The notes: a model not told the origin generated them from the sequence alone. A stretch of 64,000 nucleotides of DNA from Corbicula japonica (GCA_038501625.1 JAZAYU010000175.1:330001-394000), one strand, 5' to 3'; shown: positions 23,091 to 35,352, counted from the first letter of the stretch. Made by a program: numbers and translations.

Positions 23091-24541
23091 TAAGGAAAGA
23101 TACTATAGTATCAGGCGTTTAGAATAAACAAGTTGATAGAGATATGAATGCAATGTGAATAAAATGCAATTATAGATAACTGAAAAGCAAAATAAGAGTT
23201 AACTCATAGAAAATATCAAATATCCTTACATTATAACTGGATGAGTAATAAATTGCGCGTCGTTTCGTGTGTATTTAGCCCATCCAGTTTATTTGTCAAA
23301 AATAAAAAACTAGACATAACATATGGACTGGAAAGTATTTTTACTTTCTATAAGTCACAGTTTATGCAGCCGAGAGGCGAATCGCGGAACTTGCCAAAAT
23401 TAACTGGATTTGTGTTGACCGAATTTGAACGAAGAATCTTACGACTTTGGTCCTTGCGTTGTTTTTTTTTATTTTGTTTTAACGGATTTTTTAAAAATAA
23501 TTCCAAGTTATGTGTCAAGAAATGAGCGGAAGTTAGCGAGAGTGAATGAAAAAAAAATCAGTTCGAAAAGAACATATAGATTATATCTTTGTAAACCATC
23601 TACTATTACGATGTAACATGTTACTCAATATTTCATGTTGTAATTTGATATGTTCTTTGGAATTGATAAAAAAAACTGAATAAAAAAAATAAATAAATCT
23701 GATGTGTAGAAAGTGTAAAGAACTATGATGTCGTTATCGCTGTCTCTTATATATCTGTTGCTATAGATTTCATGTAGGGTAAAGATTTTATTATATTTCC
23801 TACACTTATGTATAGCCTAAATTAAAAATTAGACTAATTTTAAGATTTGTAATATTACAGTTACAATTTACGGACTATACAGAACCATTTATTTCTTCGA
23901 TCGACATCGATTTAACACGTGTCTTAACTTAGTATGAAATATGCTTGACCTACAATTATCTGACCCAAATACTTCTGATTAATGAGTTCAGTCCGTTTCC
24001 CGTCAAGTACATTATACACCGTAAGCTTTTATAGAGAGAATATAATTAAAAACCCAGTTATTATAGATGAAAATAGAACATTGAATGCCACAAACACGAC
24101 ACATATCAAAAAGTGTAGACTGTTTAATTGATCCTGTTCATGTGCAGTAATGAAAATTCATATTATTACCCATGCCGCCTAGCCCAGTGTTCAGCGGAAC
24201 TCAATGTGTACATCAGTAAACGGTACAATTTTGATCCATCCTAAAGCATGATAAGCAAACGGCGGTGAACATGAAACTTTCACTGCAGAATCTCTTTCTA
24301 AAACCCACCAAAATGTCCTCTTTCTAACGATAAAAAATTATGAGTGTGCGATAAAAATGATAAAGATTGGTAGATTTGTAGACTGGACAAGACTTTTTAT
24401 CCATAAGCATATATCAATAAATATTTACCGCACCTAATGCCTATTATGTATCGTTTTGATCTTGGTGTATTTCATTTCTATTGGTTTTAAGAAAGAGATC
24501 GCATTGCTATGGGATAAGGAATGGAAATTTATTTAGGACAC
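23091..24541. other. Non-coding part of duplication copy 2
   Basis: Counterpart of 15196-16640, with no supported gene. A 94-codon reading frame at 23241-23525 is interrupted in copy 1 and is not recognisable. Confidence 0.4.
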
Positions 24542-24689
24542 CCGGCTGAAGGTTATAAAACTGAGATTGGAAACCAGTCTCAAATCTCAAGAATTTTATA
24601 TTAATTTTAATATCATTGGCCATTTCAGCCAATCAGATTCTTGAGATTTGAGACTGGTTTCTATGCTCCGTTTTATAACCTTGGGCACA
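24542..24689. repeat. Family-B palindromic element
   Basis: Duplicate of 16641-16788, with GGTTATAAAACTGAG at the left arm and TTTTATAACCTTGGGCACAG at the right. Confidence 0.85.
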
Positions 24690-24914
24690 GATTTTAAGTA
24701 AGTGTCTATTATCGATGCGGTAGGGCAGCAAATCTTTAAACAAATGTGATGTTACTGAATTTTGTCCCTAAGCCAAATTATCTGTTATATAACATATTTC
24801 ACACATTGAAACCAAGTAATAATGAACTTTAACACCTTCATGTAAAGAAGTTAAATTTGGTTGCACCATGAGAAAACTACTTAATATGTGTTGGCAAAAT
24901 AAACCAATGGGTTA

Positions 24915-25510
24915 CAACCTCAGATCAGTTAGTGGCAAAACAATTTTGCCACTGCGGGGGTGGGTGGGGTGTAGGATTAAAACCAGGTTCAACGGTGCAC
25001 CGACTTCACACTTGCGCTTACATGTTAACATATAAACAAACATGTACAAGATGCCTTGATAAATTAGCTCCAACCCACCAAAGCTCCTACTTGACAGTGT
25101 TGCATGCAAACAATCATTAACATATAAAACAAACGAAGCTGATAGCACCGTCAAGCAAAAAGCTGGGCACGTTAGGACCTAACTGAGACCAGAAACCTTG
25201 GAATTAAATCAGCAAGAACACAACGACCGGATATAAAATGGACTGAACTTCTATAATATTGTTTTACAAGAATTCCCATTAAACCCTCCTAATCTCCTAA
25301 ACTCTTATTCTATGTGCACCATAACACGTAGTTTAAACCACCAGTGGCAAGGTTCGAATGCGGTAACCCCTCGGATTCTCGTTTTCGTTAATTGTTTGAG
25401 GCGTCTATTTTGAAATTTATATCATGCCATCACCATACTTTCTTCTCCTCTCCGCTTTTTGTCTGTGTCGGGAGGCTTTGTCTGTTGGATGGTGGCCATT
25501 CCTGATATGG
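24915..25510. repeat. Two head-to-head family-A fragments
   Basis: Duplicates of 17015-17420 and 17425-17610, nearly identical to them. Confidence 0.65.
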
Positions 25511-26255
25511 ATATTTCACTTTTTAAAATCATAAACTTTTAAAATCAAACACAATATTTTTCGTATTATAAGAGACAAACGACAACTTACAATAATAGTA
25601 CGCTGAAAATTAAGGAAAAGCATTGTCTACACACCCAGTTATTTGCACAATCCTTACAATAACGTACGTTACATGAACGTCAGCGCGGCACGCAATTGTC
25701 CATTAAAGTGGTATTTATCTTGTGTGCCAAGTTCGCGGGGATTAATCACCTCTGACATGAAATAGATCACATTACGTTGATATATGATGAAGTTAGCGCG
25801 TGATCGGTGAACTCATACATTTGTATATCGCTCAGGGTGTATAAAAGAAAGCGATTGTGTCACAATTAGGATATTTACTAAGGTATAAAATGTGCGTCGG
25901 ATATTGCAAAAGAAAATATTGTTGGAAAAACTCTTTCTTAAATTCAAATTAGATTAACGTAATTTGGAAAACAGTTCATTTCATTACATAATTCATGACA
26001 GGAAATTTTATATACAGTGCTTTACTTTAAAAATTGGAAATAAACATAGGTAAAAAACAGACTGAGCTACATGTATGTGAATATGATGAACTGATTTTAA
26101 TTGTAGGCAAAACAACAACATAAAAACAAAAAACAAATATCACACATGGTAAAGGTGAATATGTTCCAATAGATTTATTTTCATATAATAATTATAGCTG
26201 CAGACGTCTTAGTGAATGCAATTATTTTAATTGGCACAATATTCCCAAAATTCAA

Positions 26256-26708
26256 CATTTTTGTTTACTAAACTGGACACAAAGAACACAAATGTTAAAA
26301 TAAGTAAAACAATCTTACCGTGTGTCTCTTACAGGATCTCCAGTACAAAATAATCATTTGACCAACTTAGAAGAACTGTGATCTGTTGGAAGACTATGTA
26401 TGCCCAGTTCATACGCTTAATAACCGTCTTTTTAAAATAGGTTATCACGTTATGTGCTTAGGCCCTGTCGCCGTACGAATTCGATTTCCAGCATGGGCTT
26501 ATAATCATTTAAATACTACTGCAATCCTGACATTAACCAGAGTAGGGTATTCATAGGATGGTCTTTGTAACTTTCAAGTAATCAAAATGTTAGAATCGGA
26601 AATGATAATATTGTTTAACTGGATACACAACACGATTGCAAGGTACATTGCAATTAAAATATTAATAGCAGCGACCATATCCGACAAATCATGAACATAA
26701 ATTGGAAA
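26256..26708. other. 453-bp segment present only in duplication copy 2
   Basis: Copy 1 reads ATTCAAAGTAATGG. Copy 2 reads ATTCAA, then about 453 bp, then AAGTAATGG. No terminal repeat, poly-A tail or clear target duplication was seen, so it cannot be decided whether this is an insertion in copy 2 or a deletion in copy 1. It holds TTAGGCCCTGTCGCCGTACG and ATTCGATTTCCAGCATGGGC, faintly reminiscent of a Pol III B box, but not enough to call a SINE. Confidence 0.7.
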
Positions 26709-27150
26709 AGTAATGGTAATAAATTGCTGTTCTCTGTTTCTTACAAACGGAAACATTGTTTTGATGTGGGTTGCCTTTTCACTTTTAACATGGGATCCTA
26801 AATGATTTTTTATTTGATCATATTAACATCTATCTTTAATCTTAAATGTACTTACAATGAACAAGTAGCTTACCTGTAATGCATATTTCACGTTTTAATT
26901 AAATTAACACATAAATTTATTGCTAGCGGCATGATTAGAAGAAAATCTATACTGTACAATTAATAAATTATCTGTATTTTCACGAATAATCTCTCTTTAA
27001 AAAAATTAACTTAAGTAATTTGTATTTATTTATTTTCAAACTCTCGTTCAGACATATCATATGTACATATTTTGTTTTCTATGTTGTGACTTTAAATGTT
27101 AATAGTATATGCGAACTAATTGAATATGTCTTACAGTATTAGATTTTGTT

Positions 27151-27274
27151 CAGTGCCCAAGGTTATAAAACTGAGCATGGAAACCAGTCTCAAATCTCAG
27201 TCGCCATTTCAGCCAATCAGATGCTTGAGATTTGAGACTGGTTTCCAATCTCAGCTTTATAACCTTCAGCCCTA
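27151..27274. repeat. Family-B palindromic element, shortened
   Basis: CAGTGCCCAAGGTTATAAAA ... CTTTATAACCTTCAGCCCTA. One arm lacks about 25 bp including its copy of the CCAAT box. It sits 8 bp outside the right edge of the tandem duplication, in the opposite orientation to the copies inside it. Confidence 0.85.
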
Positions 27275-27379
27275 GTGTTTAAAATCATCTGGAGTGACTT
27301 ATAGGCTCAACGTGGACGGGTGTTGTTATTATTTGTTATTATAGTTTGTAAATATGAAACGCAATGTCACTACAATAAA

Positions 27380-27402
27380 GTTTACTCACTTACTTACTTA
27401 CA
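27380..27402. repeat. Short (TTAC)n tail
   Basis: AATAAAGTTTACTCACTTAC, then TTACTTAC. Short tandem tails of this kind end some non-LTR elements. No body of such an element was recognised. Confidence 0.25.
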
Positions 27403-27589
27403 TATAGTGTACAGTATTGATATAATAGATAAATAAACGAAATAAAGAATAAACAACATGTTCTAGAGTAAGCAGTAGAAAGTGAAACATACAACAATTT
27501 ATAATTATGTATGATTTCTTTACTTACATGAATTAGAATTTAACAATATAGTTATATAATTTAGTAAAGATAGTAGTTATTCGGATGAT

Positions 27590-27722
27590 CTATCTATCTG
27601 CCAGTAATCTCAAACCCCTGGTGGGGACCTAGACATTCAAGCTATTTATTGGTGGAGGAAGACCCCAGGTGCTCCAGGCATTGTTTCAGACACGGGCGGG
27701 AACCTGGGTAGAACCACCAACC
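27590..27722. repeat. SINE-like fragment
   Basis: CCCCTGGTGGGGACC, GGTGGAGGAAGACCCCAGGT, CAGACACGGGCGGGAACCTG and GTAGAACCACCAACCTTCCG look like a conserved GC-richer block that recurs in molluscan genomic repeats. This is recalled knowledge and was not searched. Only this one copy was seen in the window. Family unknown. Confidence 0.35.
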
Positions 27723-28317
27723 TTCCGTAAAGTAGCAGGAATGAAAAAGGTAACAAGTTAATCTCTTTAATGCAGTTGCAAAGAAGAAATTAAAGCAGCA
27801 ACACTAAGAAGTGAGGGAAAAGAAGAGAGAACCGAAGATGTGGGAAAATAGACGGGAACATAGTGGGAATCGAGAAGAAAGTTGTTGCGTCAAGAGGTTG
27901 TCTAGTCGACGTTCGGCAGTTGGTGGTACATCAATACCTTATGATACCTATGTTATGGACAAAGACAACGTAGGGCTTATTGGTAATTTTAATACATATG
28001 TATATCGTATGCTATATCGTAGCGTTAAGATCGGCAATTCTCGTTGAGGTTTAATTTATGTTGTTTTGGTTAACGAATGTTTGTAAATACTGGTTTACGG
28101 ACAAAAATTTAGTTTCTTGGCAAAATGAGGCTCAAGAAAATTGTTTAATCGAACGTTTATCAAGAAGTAGTTTAAAAGAGGAGAATATTGACTCTTTGCT
28201 ATTAATATTGCGATACCATGACGCCCAGGCAAAATTTAATTTAAAAAGTGAAATAAGTTTTTCTAATAATAAACAACACATACAGAAATCGCACACTGCA
28301 ACAGTCAGAAAAGGGTG
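27723..28317. other. Spacer with two unrecognised short reading frames
   Basis: Open frames of 78 codons (27811-28047) and 86 codons (28058-28318) occur in plus frames. The first begins with low-complexity Arg/Glu/Lys and the second runs into a family-A repeat. Neither resembles a known protein or has a clear promoter. Confidence 0.3.
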
Positions 28318-28535
28318 AAATATGCATATTAGGAATTGCCACACCAAGAAAACACAGCCTCCCACGCAGCAAAAAGTAGAGAGGAAAGAAATCATGTGTT
28401 TATAAGAAGACCAATTTCAAATAAGACACCAAAACAATCAAAGAAAAAGGGAACCTTTGTTCGGTCAGTTCCAAAAACAATTTACTATTGGGGATGGGGT
28501 TGGGGTTTTAAACCAGGTTCTAGGGTGCTTAAATC
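28318..28535 (+). repeat. Family-A dispersed repeat
   Basis: ATGCATATTAGGAATTGCCA, CACAGCCTCCCACGCAGC, GTGTTTATAAG, AACCTTTGTTCGGTCAGT and TTAAACCAGGTTCTAGGGTG in family order. The 3' half is missing. Confidence 0.7.
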
Positions 28536-29073
28536 CCACTCTGATTATGGAACATAACATATTTCAAAAACATAGCGAATTATGAATTTATAATTCGAGT
28601 TATTTCAAAATTAAGTTCAAGCAAAAACATAAAACATAAAATGTTATTTAATGTTATATTATTTTCTGTCGTTAATACACTTTAAGGTTTATTTCAAACT
28701 ATTTAAGAAATTATTCAAGGCAAATTATCACATATAACTTGTCGGTCGTTTTAACCTGGGCTATGTCTTTCTTCTTATCCGCTTATTTTTAAAGATTCCG
28801 TTACTTCTCGTCCAGCATACTCGTTTAAACAGAATTTGAGAAACGAGGACAAAGGACAAAGGACAAAGTAATAAAGTTGTTACTTTTCGTGTCATATGTC
28901 AATATTATGAATCACTTAATCGCGTAAATGCACAAAGACGAATTATTATTTATATAAAGATCAAGGAAACTTAACAAATAATGTAATAAGGAATTTAGAT
29001 TTTTGGTACATATATTTGTCCTATACACATACATTTTGATTTCATTTTATATAAATCATCATCTAAATAATTT
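28536..29073. other. 5' flank of the NHL gene
   Basis: AT-rich with a small AAAGGACA triplication at about 28846-28868. No upstream exon could be identified by eye. Confidence 0.35.
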
Positions 29074-30081
29074 ATGATTTCAGGAAACAGAAAAAAGAGA
29101 CTTAAGGATATTTTGAGAAGAAGACTATCTTTATATACAATTCATTTCTTGACGTCATCCGAGACCAAACATTTGGAGTGTTTTGTAAACCAAAACTTCC
29201 AAAAAGACGAAACATGTTTACAAGAATTGTTCATGTTTGCCTTTGGACATAAAGGAAAGAATATTGGAGAGTTTGAAGATGTTAAGCATGTCGCGTGCTT
29301 AACAAGAAATCGTCTGCTAATAACGGATTTCATAAATAATCGTCTTCAAATATGCAGTGTCAGTAACAAGTCCGTAAATGTGCTCATATCCAAAGAAATT
29401 TGGCTGCCATGGGCAGCTGCAATAACTAAATCTAACTGCATTGCAGTAACCGTGTGCCAAGACAAGTGTGTAAATATATTAAACTCAAATGGTAATGCTA
29501 TTTTCACCTTTGGGCAGGACAAACTCGCTCATCCAACAGGCATTGCAATTGACAAAACTGAAAATATTATAGTTTGCGATGACATTCTCAATAAAGTCAT
29601 GATGTTTACCTGCGATGGAAGGTTTATTCGTTGTCTAGGTAACAAAGAAGACGATACGGATATTTTTAAAAAGCCACTTTACGTGTGTGTTTCTATAACA
29701 GGAGACATCATTGTGTCTGACACAGGTCATCACAAAATTAAAATATTTGACCTAAATGGACAATTTGTTCGGTCGTTTGGCTCATTTGGGAAAGGCGACA
29801 TGCAGCTAAAGTGTCCTTATGGCGTTTGTACCAATGCGTACGGTGATATATTTGTAGCGGATCATTATAACAGTAGAGTATCTATGTTTACTCAAGAGGG
29901 TGTATTTGTCCGCCATATTTTAACATCAAAACATGGCCTCATGCATCCACAAGGACTGAGTATTGGTAATGACATGTACATGTACGTTACACATGGACAT
30001 CTTAAAGCTACTGAAGTCATTATATTAAAACTTACACGTTATGGAGACTCTGAAGACGTCGAAATGATATCACATCTTTAA
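29074..30081 (+). CDS. NHL-repeat beta-propeller protein (TRIM-NHL-like C-terminal region)
   Basis: A 335-codon open region with NHL-type repeats. The clearest are LAHPTGIAIDKTENIIVCDD (151-170) with the following KVMMF; PLYVCVSITGDIIVSDT (201-217) with HHKIKIFDLNGQFVRSFG (219-236); CPYGVCTNAYGDIFVADHYN (247-266) with SRVSMFTQEGVFVR; and a weaker HPQGLSIGND (291-300). Two more degenerate blades cover about 57-140. No RING, B-box or coiled coil is present. In TRIM2/3-like proteins the propeller binds RNA or protein partners. Here the role is unknown. The first codon overlaps TTTATGATTTCAG|G, an excellent splice acceptor ending at 29083, so the true protein may start in an undetected upstream exon and the ATG at 29074 may be intronic. 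A single-exon NHL protein is the alternative. It is probably intracellular, with no signal peptide or membrane segment. Confidence 0.8.
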   Translation: MISGNRKKRLKDILRRRLSLYTIHFLTSSETKHLECFVNQNFQKDETCLQELFMFAFGHKGKNIGEFEDVKHVACLTRNRLLITDFINNRLQICSVSNKSVNVLISKEIWLPWAAAITKSNCIAVTVCQDKCVNILNSNGNAIFTFGQDKLAHPTGIAIDKTENIIVCDDILNKVMMFTCDGRFIRCLGNKEDDTDIFKKPLYVCVSITGDIIVSDTGHHKIKIFDLNGQFVRSFGSFGKGDMQLKCPYGVCTNAYGDIFVADHYNSRVSMFTQEGVFVRHILTSKHGLMHPQGLSIGNDMYMYVTHGHLKATEVIILKLTRYGDSEDVEMISHL

Positions 30082-30274
30082 CGACATATATACTACATGT
30101 CTATTTATACAAAACAGAAAATCTTTAATTTATGTTTTGTTTCATGTAAAAAGCAACAGAAACAACTCTGACCCAGTGTGTTATTCCGAACTTACTTCGA
30201 TAACATAAGACTAAGTAAGGGCGCAGGGGACAGTTTCCGAGGCTGCCCCCAACGTGCAAGCTTACATTGTCTGA

Positions 30275-30280
30275 TAATAA
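30275..30280 (+). terminator. Candidate polyadenylation signal for the NHL gene
   Basis: AATAAA in TCTGATAATAAACACTTTG, about 195 bp after the stop. A second hexamer lies near 30490. Confidence 0.3.
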
Positions 30281-33200
30281 ACACTTTGCCCAGCTTAAAT
30301 TTGTTGTTGTACTTTCTAGGTTGCAGGAGTCTAGCTTTTTACAAACCACAACCAAAACTGTTCCACGGAACCAATCATTTGATCTATACAGGCATTTAAA
30401 GTCACCCCAAGTCCTGATTTTCCAATGTAAATTTGGCCAAAATTCTACACATTTGAAAACCTGCAAAATATTTCCTGCAATGACTTTTCAAATAAAACCC
30501 CGTTCATGATAATATTTTATGTGTCCCTCATCTCCCAAGCAGCTGGAAAGTGTCTCCCATCCGTCTCGATTTTTCAGCACTTGACATTGAAATACCTCAC
30601 CCCCAAGTTATTCTCAAATTCAGCCCGACAGACTGCGTTTTCATCCGGCAACAATTCAACTCAGAACATACAAAGCTAGCATCAATGCATTTGAGCCACT
30701 GTGATCAGATTTCATATTACATATACTATACAATATTAAAAAAGAATATGACATCTTTAATTCAAACAATGATTTTAATACATTTTATTCACAGCTACCC
30801 TAAATACTTATAAAACCATCGGGACCAAAGTGCGAAACTATCCCCTGCCCCTTAAGGTAGGATTTTGTATGATGCATTGTCTTTTGAAAGGCTGTGTAAG
30901 TGTCTAACATTGTGACATAAATATTTTCAAGCGAAAAAAAGAATAAACAAAAATTAAAATCTGAACGTTTTAGTAAGCATTTTATATAAATTCTGAAGAG
31001 ATGATGTTATCCTTTCCCGGGGGCCACACAATCATGGGTTAGAACTATCATGGCTCTTGGGCAGTAACAATATTCTTATTTTGGAAACAAGGTCTATTGT
31101 TCTCGGGCGACGTAAACTAAGAGGTTTTATCGAGAATTATCGTTATTAATTTTAACTGATACGTTTATCTTGTATCTCCAACCAAAACGTATATTACATA
31201 TATAGGAAACTAAATTTATCGAAGCTACAATGTCTATCAATACTTTGTAGCATCGCTGCTTTCTTAATCCAATTATCAATCATAATTTGCAACAATGTCA
31301 ACTCACTTCCAGCCATTTGAGGAAATTTGCTATGCTTTACTTCACAGCTTTTCGGTCTTAGGGTCATGGAGCATATGAACGCGTGTTCTGGCAAACCGTT
31401 ACGTTCATTAAGAAAAAAAAAACTTTATAGGAAATCATGATTGCATTTCTTATGTTTAAAATTGATAAAAATGTCTTTGAAGTTTATGAGAGATTATGAG
31501 CTCAAATTTGAACTTTGGTGAGTATGCTTTTGATTAAACTATCTGTTATTATGTATTTATGGTTTAAATACCTTTAAAAGGTAACCTTTTATGTTATTTT
31601 ATGATAAATCAGGTATTCAATCACGTATGCAAAGGGGTTAAAGCTAAGTTAAAAGTATAAGTTAAAAGTTTAACAGTGCTAGCCGCCCTTGGTTTATTAT
31701 CAGGTTTAAATTACGCTGTGCGAATATGACACAAGCAAACAACCCTAATCATTGGTATGCAGTTTCCATTTCGTTTTAGGAGGACTTGATACCCCCTGGC
31801 CTGGTACCATCTCCGGTTAAGGGCCATATACAGTCATTATTTAACGTTCACCGATAAAAGTATTTTTAAATCTCGTTTACAGCAAAATGCAACTTCGCAC
31901 AAATAATCGTTATTAACTTATTTTCTTTTTACCTACCTTAAGGAAAGTTAGAACAGTAAAGAAAAAAGTCTAGACCTAAAAATTCTCTAAAATTCTTTTT
32001 ACATAAATTGATAAAAACAACACACAAAAATTATTGAAATACCACATGAGTAAAATGACCATGACAAAAATATGTTGTGTCATTTTTAAGACTTTTCAAT
32101 TATCTGACATTGAAATAAAAACAAAAACTACAACAACATAAATCAAACATCACTAAAATGAACACTATTTCCGAGATGGTATATGAACCCGTTTACAAAT
32201 TATTATCTTATATTTACAATACATAGTTTTGTCTTTATAAATTACGAATTCACCATGAACGTGTATCAGCATTACCGTTCTGCTGTTAAACACATATCTC
32301 TTCTTCTAATCAGCGGGAGACCAGTAATCTCTTTCTGAAGTGTGTATATCATGACCAATGTGAACGATAATATTTACCGATAAGCCCATTATCAGTTGGA
32401 CTATTCAAACATGGTTCGCAAATAGTCTTTATTTTTCTAAGACTCAGTTTTATGCTTGGTTGGTGTAATTAATAGCATTCGGTATATTAGTTGTGTTTAT
32501 TTATCATTATTGAAGCACCCGTTCTTTATGAGGAGTTAATTAATTTATTGTGTAATATGAATGGTTCGCATGAGCTGCACAGTCTACTTACCTGCCTGTG
32601 AAGTACCCTGAAATAGTCGTCTAAAGATTAAAACGCTGTTCGGGTAATTAAGGTAATTAAGAAGTATCCCTGTTTATGTTTGTCATCACATGTATTAATG
32701 TTTGTGATATCGTTTCCGTGAATGATCAGATAATAAATAATGTCTTATAATTTTTGTCTTGTTGTTAAGTATTATTTGTTATTGCATGAAGATAAAAAAA
32801 CAAGCGCTATCAGTGTTGTAAAGCATATATTTTGATGTAGATATAATTAAAAACTTAAAAAACGTTTACTGGTAATTTAAGCTGAGTAAAATCAACATAC
32901 AAGAGAAGAATGATATAGAAATTAAATGTACTCACAATAATTATTATTACAGTAGGTATTTTTCAATCCCAGTGTAACGGTACAGATAATCCACGTTATA
33001 ATTTCTGGGCAAAGAAAGTAAGAACTATCATAGATGAATTAGGTTACAGTTATCTAACGTTTAATTACTTTCCTTAACTTATAAACCGACTTAGGGATCA
33101 TTTTCACCAACAATGGATACAATTGCAAGGCTTCAGTGTACTTTGAAGTTGTCTTGCCAACGCAGGTTTATGAGCAATAAATTTAAGAAATGCAGTTCTA

Positions 33201-34576
33201 ATACAACAAATAATCCAAATAATCGAGCAATATTAACACTACGCTGAACATTGAAACACAACAACTTCCGATAAAGACCTTGTCAGTGAAGCTGAAATAT
33301 ATTTCCTCAAACCTTTCGTAAATGTAATGTAAGAAAAAGTATCTTGCATGAAACATTCTTTTAAGAGAGAAAAATCTGTTACTTCAGGTAAACTGTTTTG
33401 GCGGGAACTCAGCACAACCTCGTTCCCGCAAAAAAAACAACAAAACAACAGTTACCCGCGGTGACGGATTTTTCAATCTTCACATCAATCTCACGCATGA
33501 TATGCGCTGGTATAAAGTTCCTTCTTATACAGAGAACAGAGATCAAAAGGAAATACTTAAAACCACACAATTCCGCATGAGTTTCCGATTATTACATATG
33601 GTAAAAATAAGAAATGTGATGATATTTAAACAGAACTCATTAGATAGAAAATTAAGTAAGTTTAGTTGGTTTTTTTGTGAACCTAGCTGTTTTATGGGTA
33701 TCGCTATGTGGATGTTGTTTAAGTCAGAAAGTATTCAGCTCATAACATGCGAACAATTAGTTCTATTAAAATAAACTACTTCTTTCTTGTTAAATACAAG
33801 TTGCATTAGTTAAATTTACAAAATAGAAAAGAAAAACAATCATGCAGAACATTGTTTATCATCTGACAAATTGTATAAATCTATATTATATCAAAAACAA
33901 AAACAAAAAGGGACATACTTTTCTTTAAAACAAGTACACCAACTACTCTTACTTGTAAAATATTATTTTGTTGTTGTATTCGCATTACTTATGTTTATAA
34001 ATATTTGTTATGTATAAGTAGTTTGCCGTAAACGTGTATCTGCATATATCGCTTCGGTTTTCTCAAGTAATCTAAATAACTTACACACGGCCTAGGCAGA
34101 TATTAAGTGCAATATACAAGCATTTAGAGTTCAAGGTAAACGAGCGTTTTCCTCATAATTTTTTTCAGTTTATGATGCTCTCTTGATTATAGTGACCTAG
34201 TAATGGTATTTAGCATTACTTACAGGTCTTCAAGTTTCTTGCTCTGTGTGCTCCTTTGGAGTTAGGATTGCAAATCTATCGGCTGTTTTGTAAGTGTTTA
34301 TGTTTAGTATATCTTTTAAATGAATGTGCAAATGTATCTGTTTTTAAACTGTTTATATTTTCTTTTTAAAATGCACAACAATAAAGAAAATTAAATGTTT
34401 TTGTCTAAGTGATGATCTTTATTTATAACAAAAGCTACTTAAGTGATGCAATTATGTCATAATCATTTATATTATGGTGTTGCATGTCAGTGAAATGGTT
34501 TGCTACCACTTCATTAATACAGCTATATGCTTTTAATACATAAAGATCTTACAATGTTATTGTTTTATAAGTTAGA
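30281..34576. other. 4.3 kb without recognised genes or repeats
   Basis: AT-rich throughout. Short open frames at about 30178-30813 (several frames), 31194-31394 (minus) and 33398-33774 have no family resemblance, no consistent codon pattern and no splice context. No long inverted or tandem repeat was noticed. Confidence 0.4.
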
Positions 34577-34660
34577 AACAAATCATGTATACTGCACGAG
34601 CTGTCACTTTGGAAATAAGAAGAATATATTTAAAAGGTTCTTTTCATTGCTGAGCTATTA
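34577..34660 (+). repeat. Short direct repeat, partner at 35370-35455
   Basis: ATACTGCACGAGCTGTCACT, then TTGGAAATAAGAAG and AAAAGGTTCTTTTC match ATACTGCACGAGCTGACATC, TTTGAAATAGGAAG and AAAGGTTTTCTT. Both are probably fragments of one dispersed element. Confidence 0.5.
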
Positions 34661-34695
34661 ACCACAGGCGGCAGTATCGGACCCTACACGCCACC

Positions 34696-34710
34696 CCCCC
34701 CCCCCCCGCC
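34696..34710. repeat. Poly-C run
   Basis: About fourteen consecutive C in a locally C-rich patch (34685-34730). The length is liable to sequencing error. Confidence 0.8.
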
Positions 34711-35276
34711 ACAACCCTACCTCCCCGAACCCTGTGCTTGAATTTCACTAAATGACCTCTTAAAACAATTTAAAGCACCACATTTATACATATAATAAAC
34801 ATAAAATATGATTTAAATAAAATATACTGGGTATACCCTTTACTGGTATATTATCATAGACAAGGTTGGAAAGGCCTCTGTCACTATCTATCTCTTTGTT
34901 AAAAATTTTCACCCATTAGATATAATCCTTTTCGGCCAGCACTTGGTACTTTAAATGCACATGGTTTTACTTTCCTCAATTCCCAAAACCGATTGCCGAA
35001 ATATTAATCCGTTTTTCATGGGCATCAGAAAAGGTAACACCAGCGACAAGCTTTTTGTTAGGTCGGAAACAATGTGGAGCACGAAAAAAAAATGCGATTT
35101 CGGTTATTTGTTGAAATGCACAGATAAAATGAACTTTGATCAATACCTTATCGTCAAATAACATACAAGGACCCTTTTATTTGTATATTTTTCTCTCGGT
35201 CTTCAAACCACTGGCCATTTCTTTCTTCCTATGAATTATAACGCTTCGTCTCCCATTTTGTTTTCTCCAAGTATTC

Positions 35277-35352
35277 AACTGTCTCGAGCGCTTCATTGGA
35301 CGGAGGTTTACGAGCGGAAACCTTCGTCCAATGAAATCGATCGAGACAGTTA
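35277..35352. repeat. 76-bp imperfect hairpin
   Basis: AACTGTCTCGAGCG-CTTCATTGGACGGAGG pairs with CCTTCGTCCAATGAAATCGA-TCGAGACAGTT around a loop of roughly 14 bases. A miniature palindromic repeat. Each arm has a CCAAT/ATTGG word. Confidence 0.7.

Larger units (their letters stand above)
18795..27142 (+). repeat. Tandem duplication unit, copy 2 (8.35 kb)
   Basis: Head-to-tail copy of 10912-18790. The junction reads CAGTATTAG, then four extra bases (TTAA), then AAGACAATGG, so the join has essentially no extended homology. It is longer than copy 1 mostly because of about 453 bp present only here (26256-26708). The right edge CAGTATTAG is followed by ATTTTGTT and a family-B palindrome. Confidence 0.96.

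Noticed and set aside
26440..26520. Possible tRNA or tRNA-derived SINE
   Set aside because: Only a weak B-box-like word; no A box, no cloverleaf that could be drawn by eye.
26574..26756. Minus-strand 60-codon hydrophobic frame resembling a membrane segment
   Set aside because: Created across the copy-2-specific segment boundary; no family match, and AT-rich DNA often gives such hydrophobic frames.
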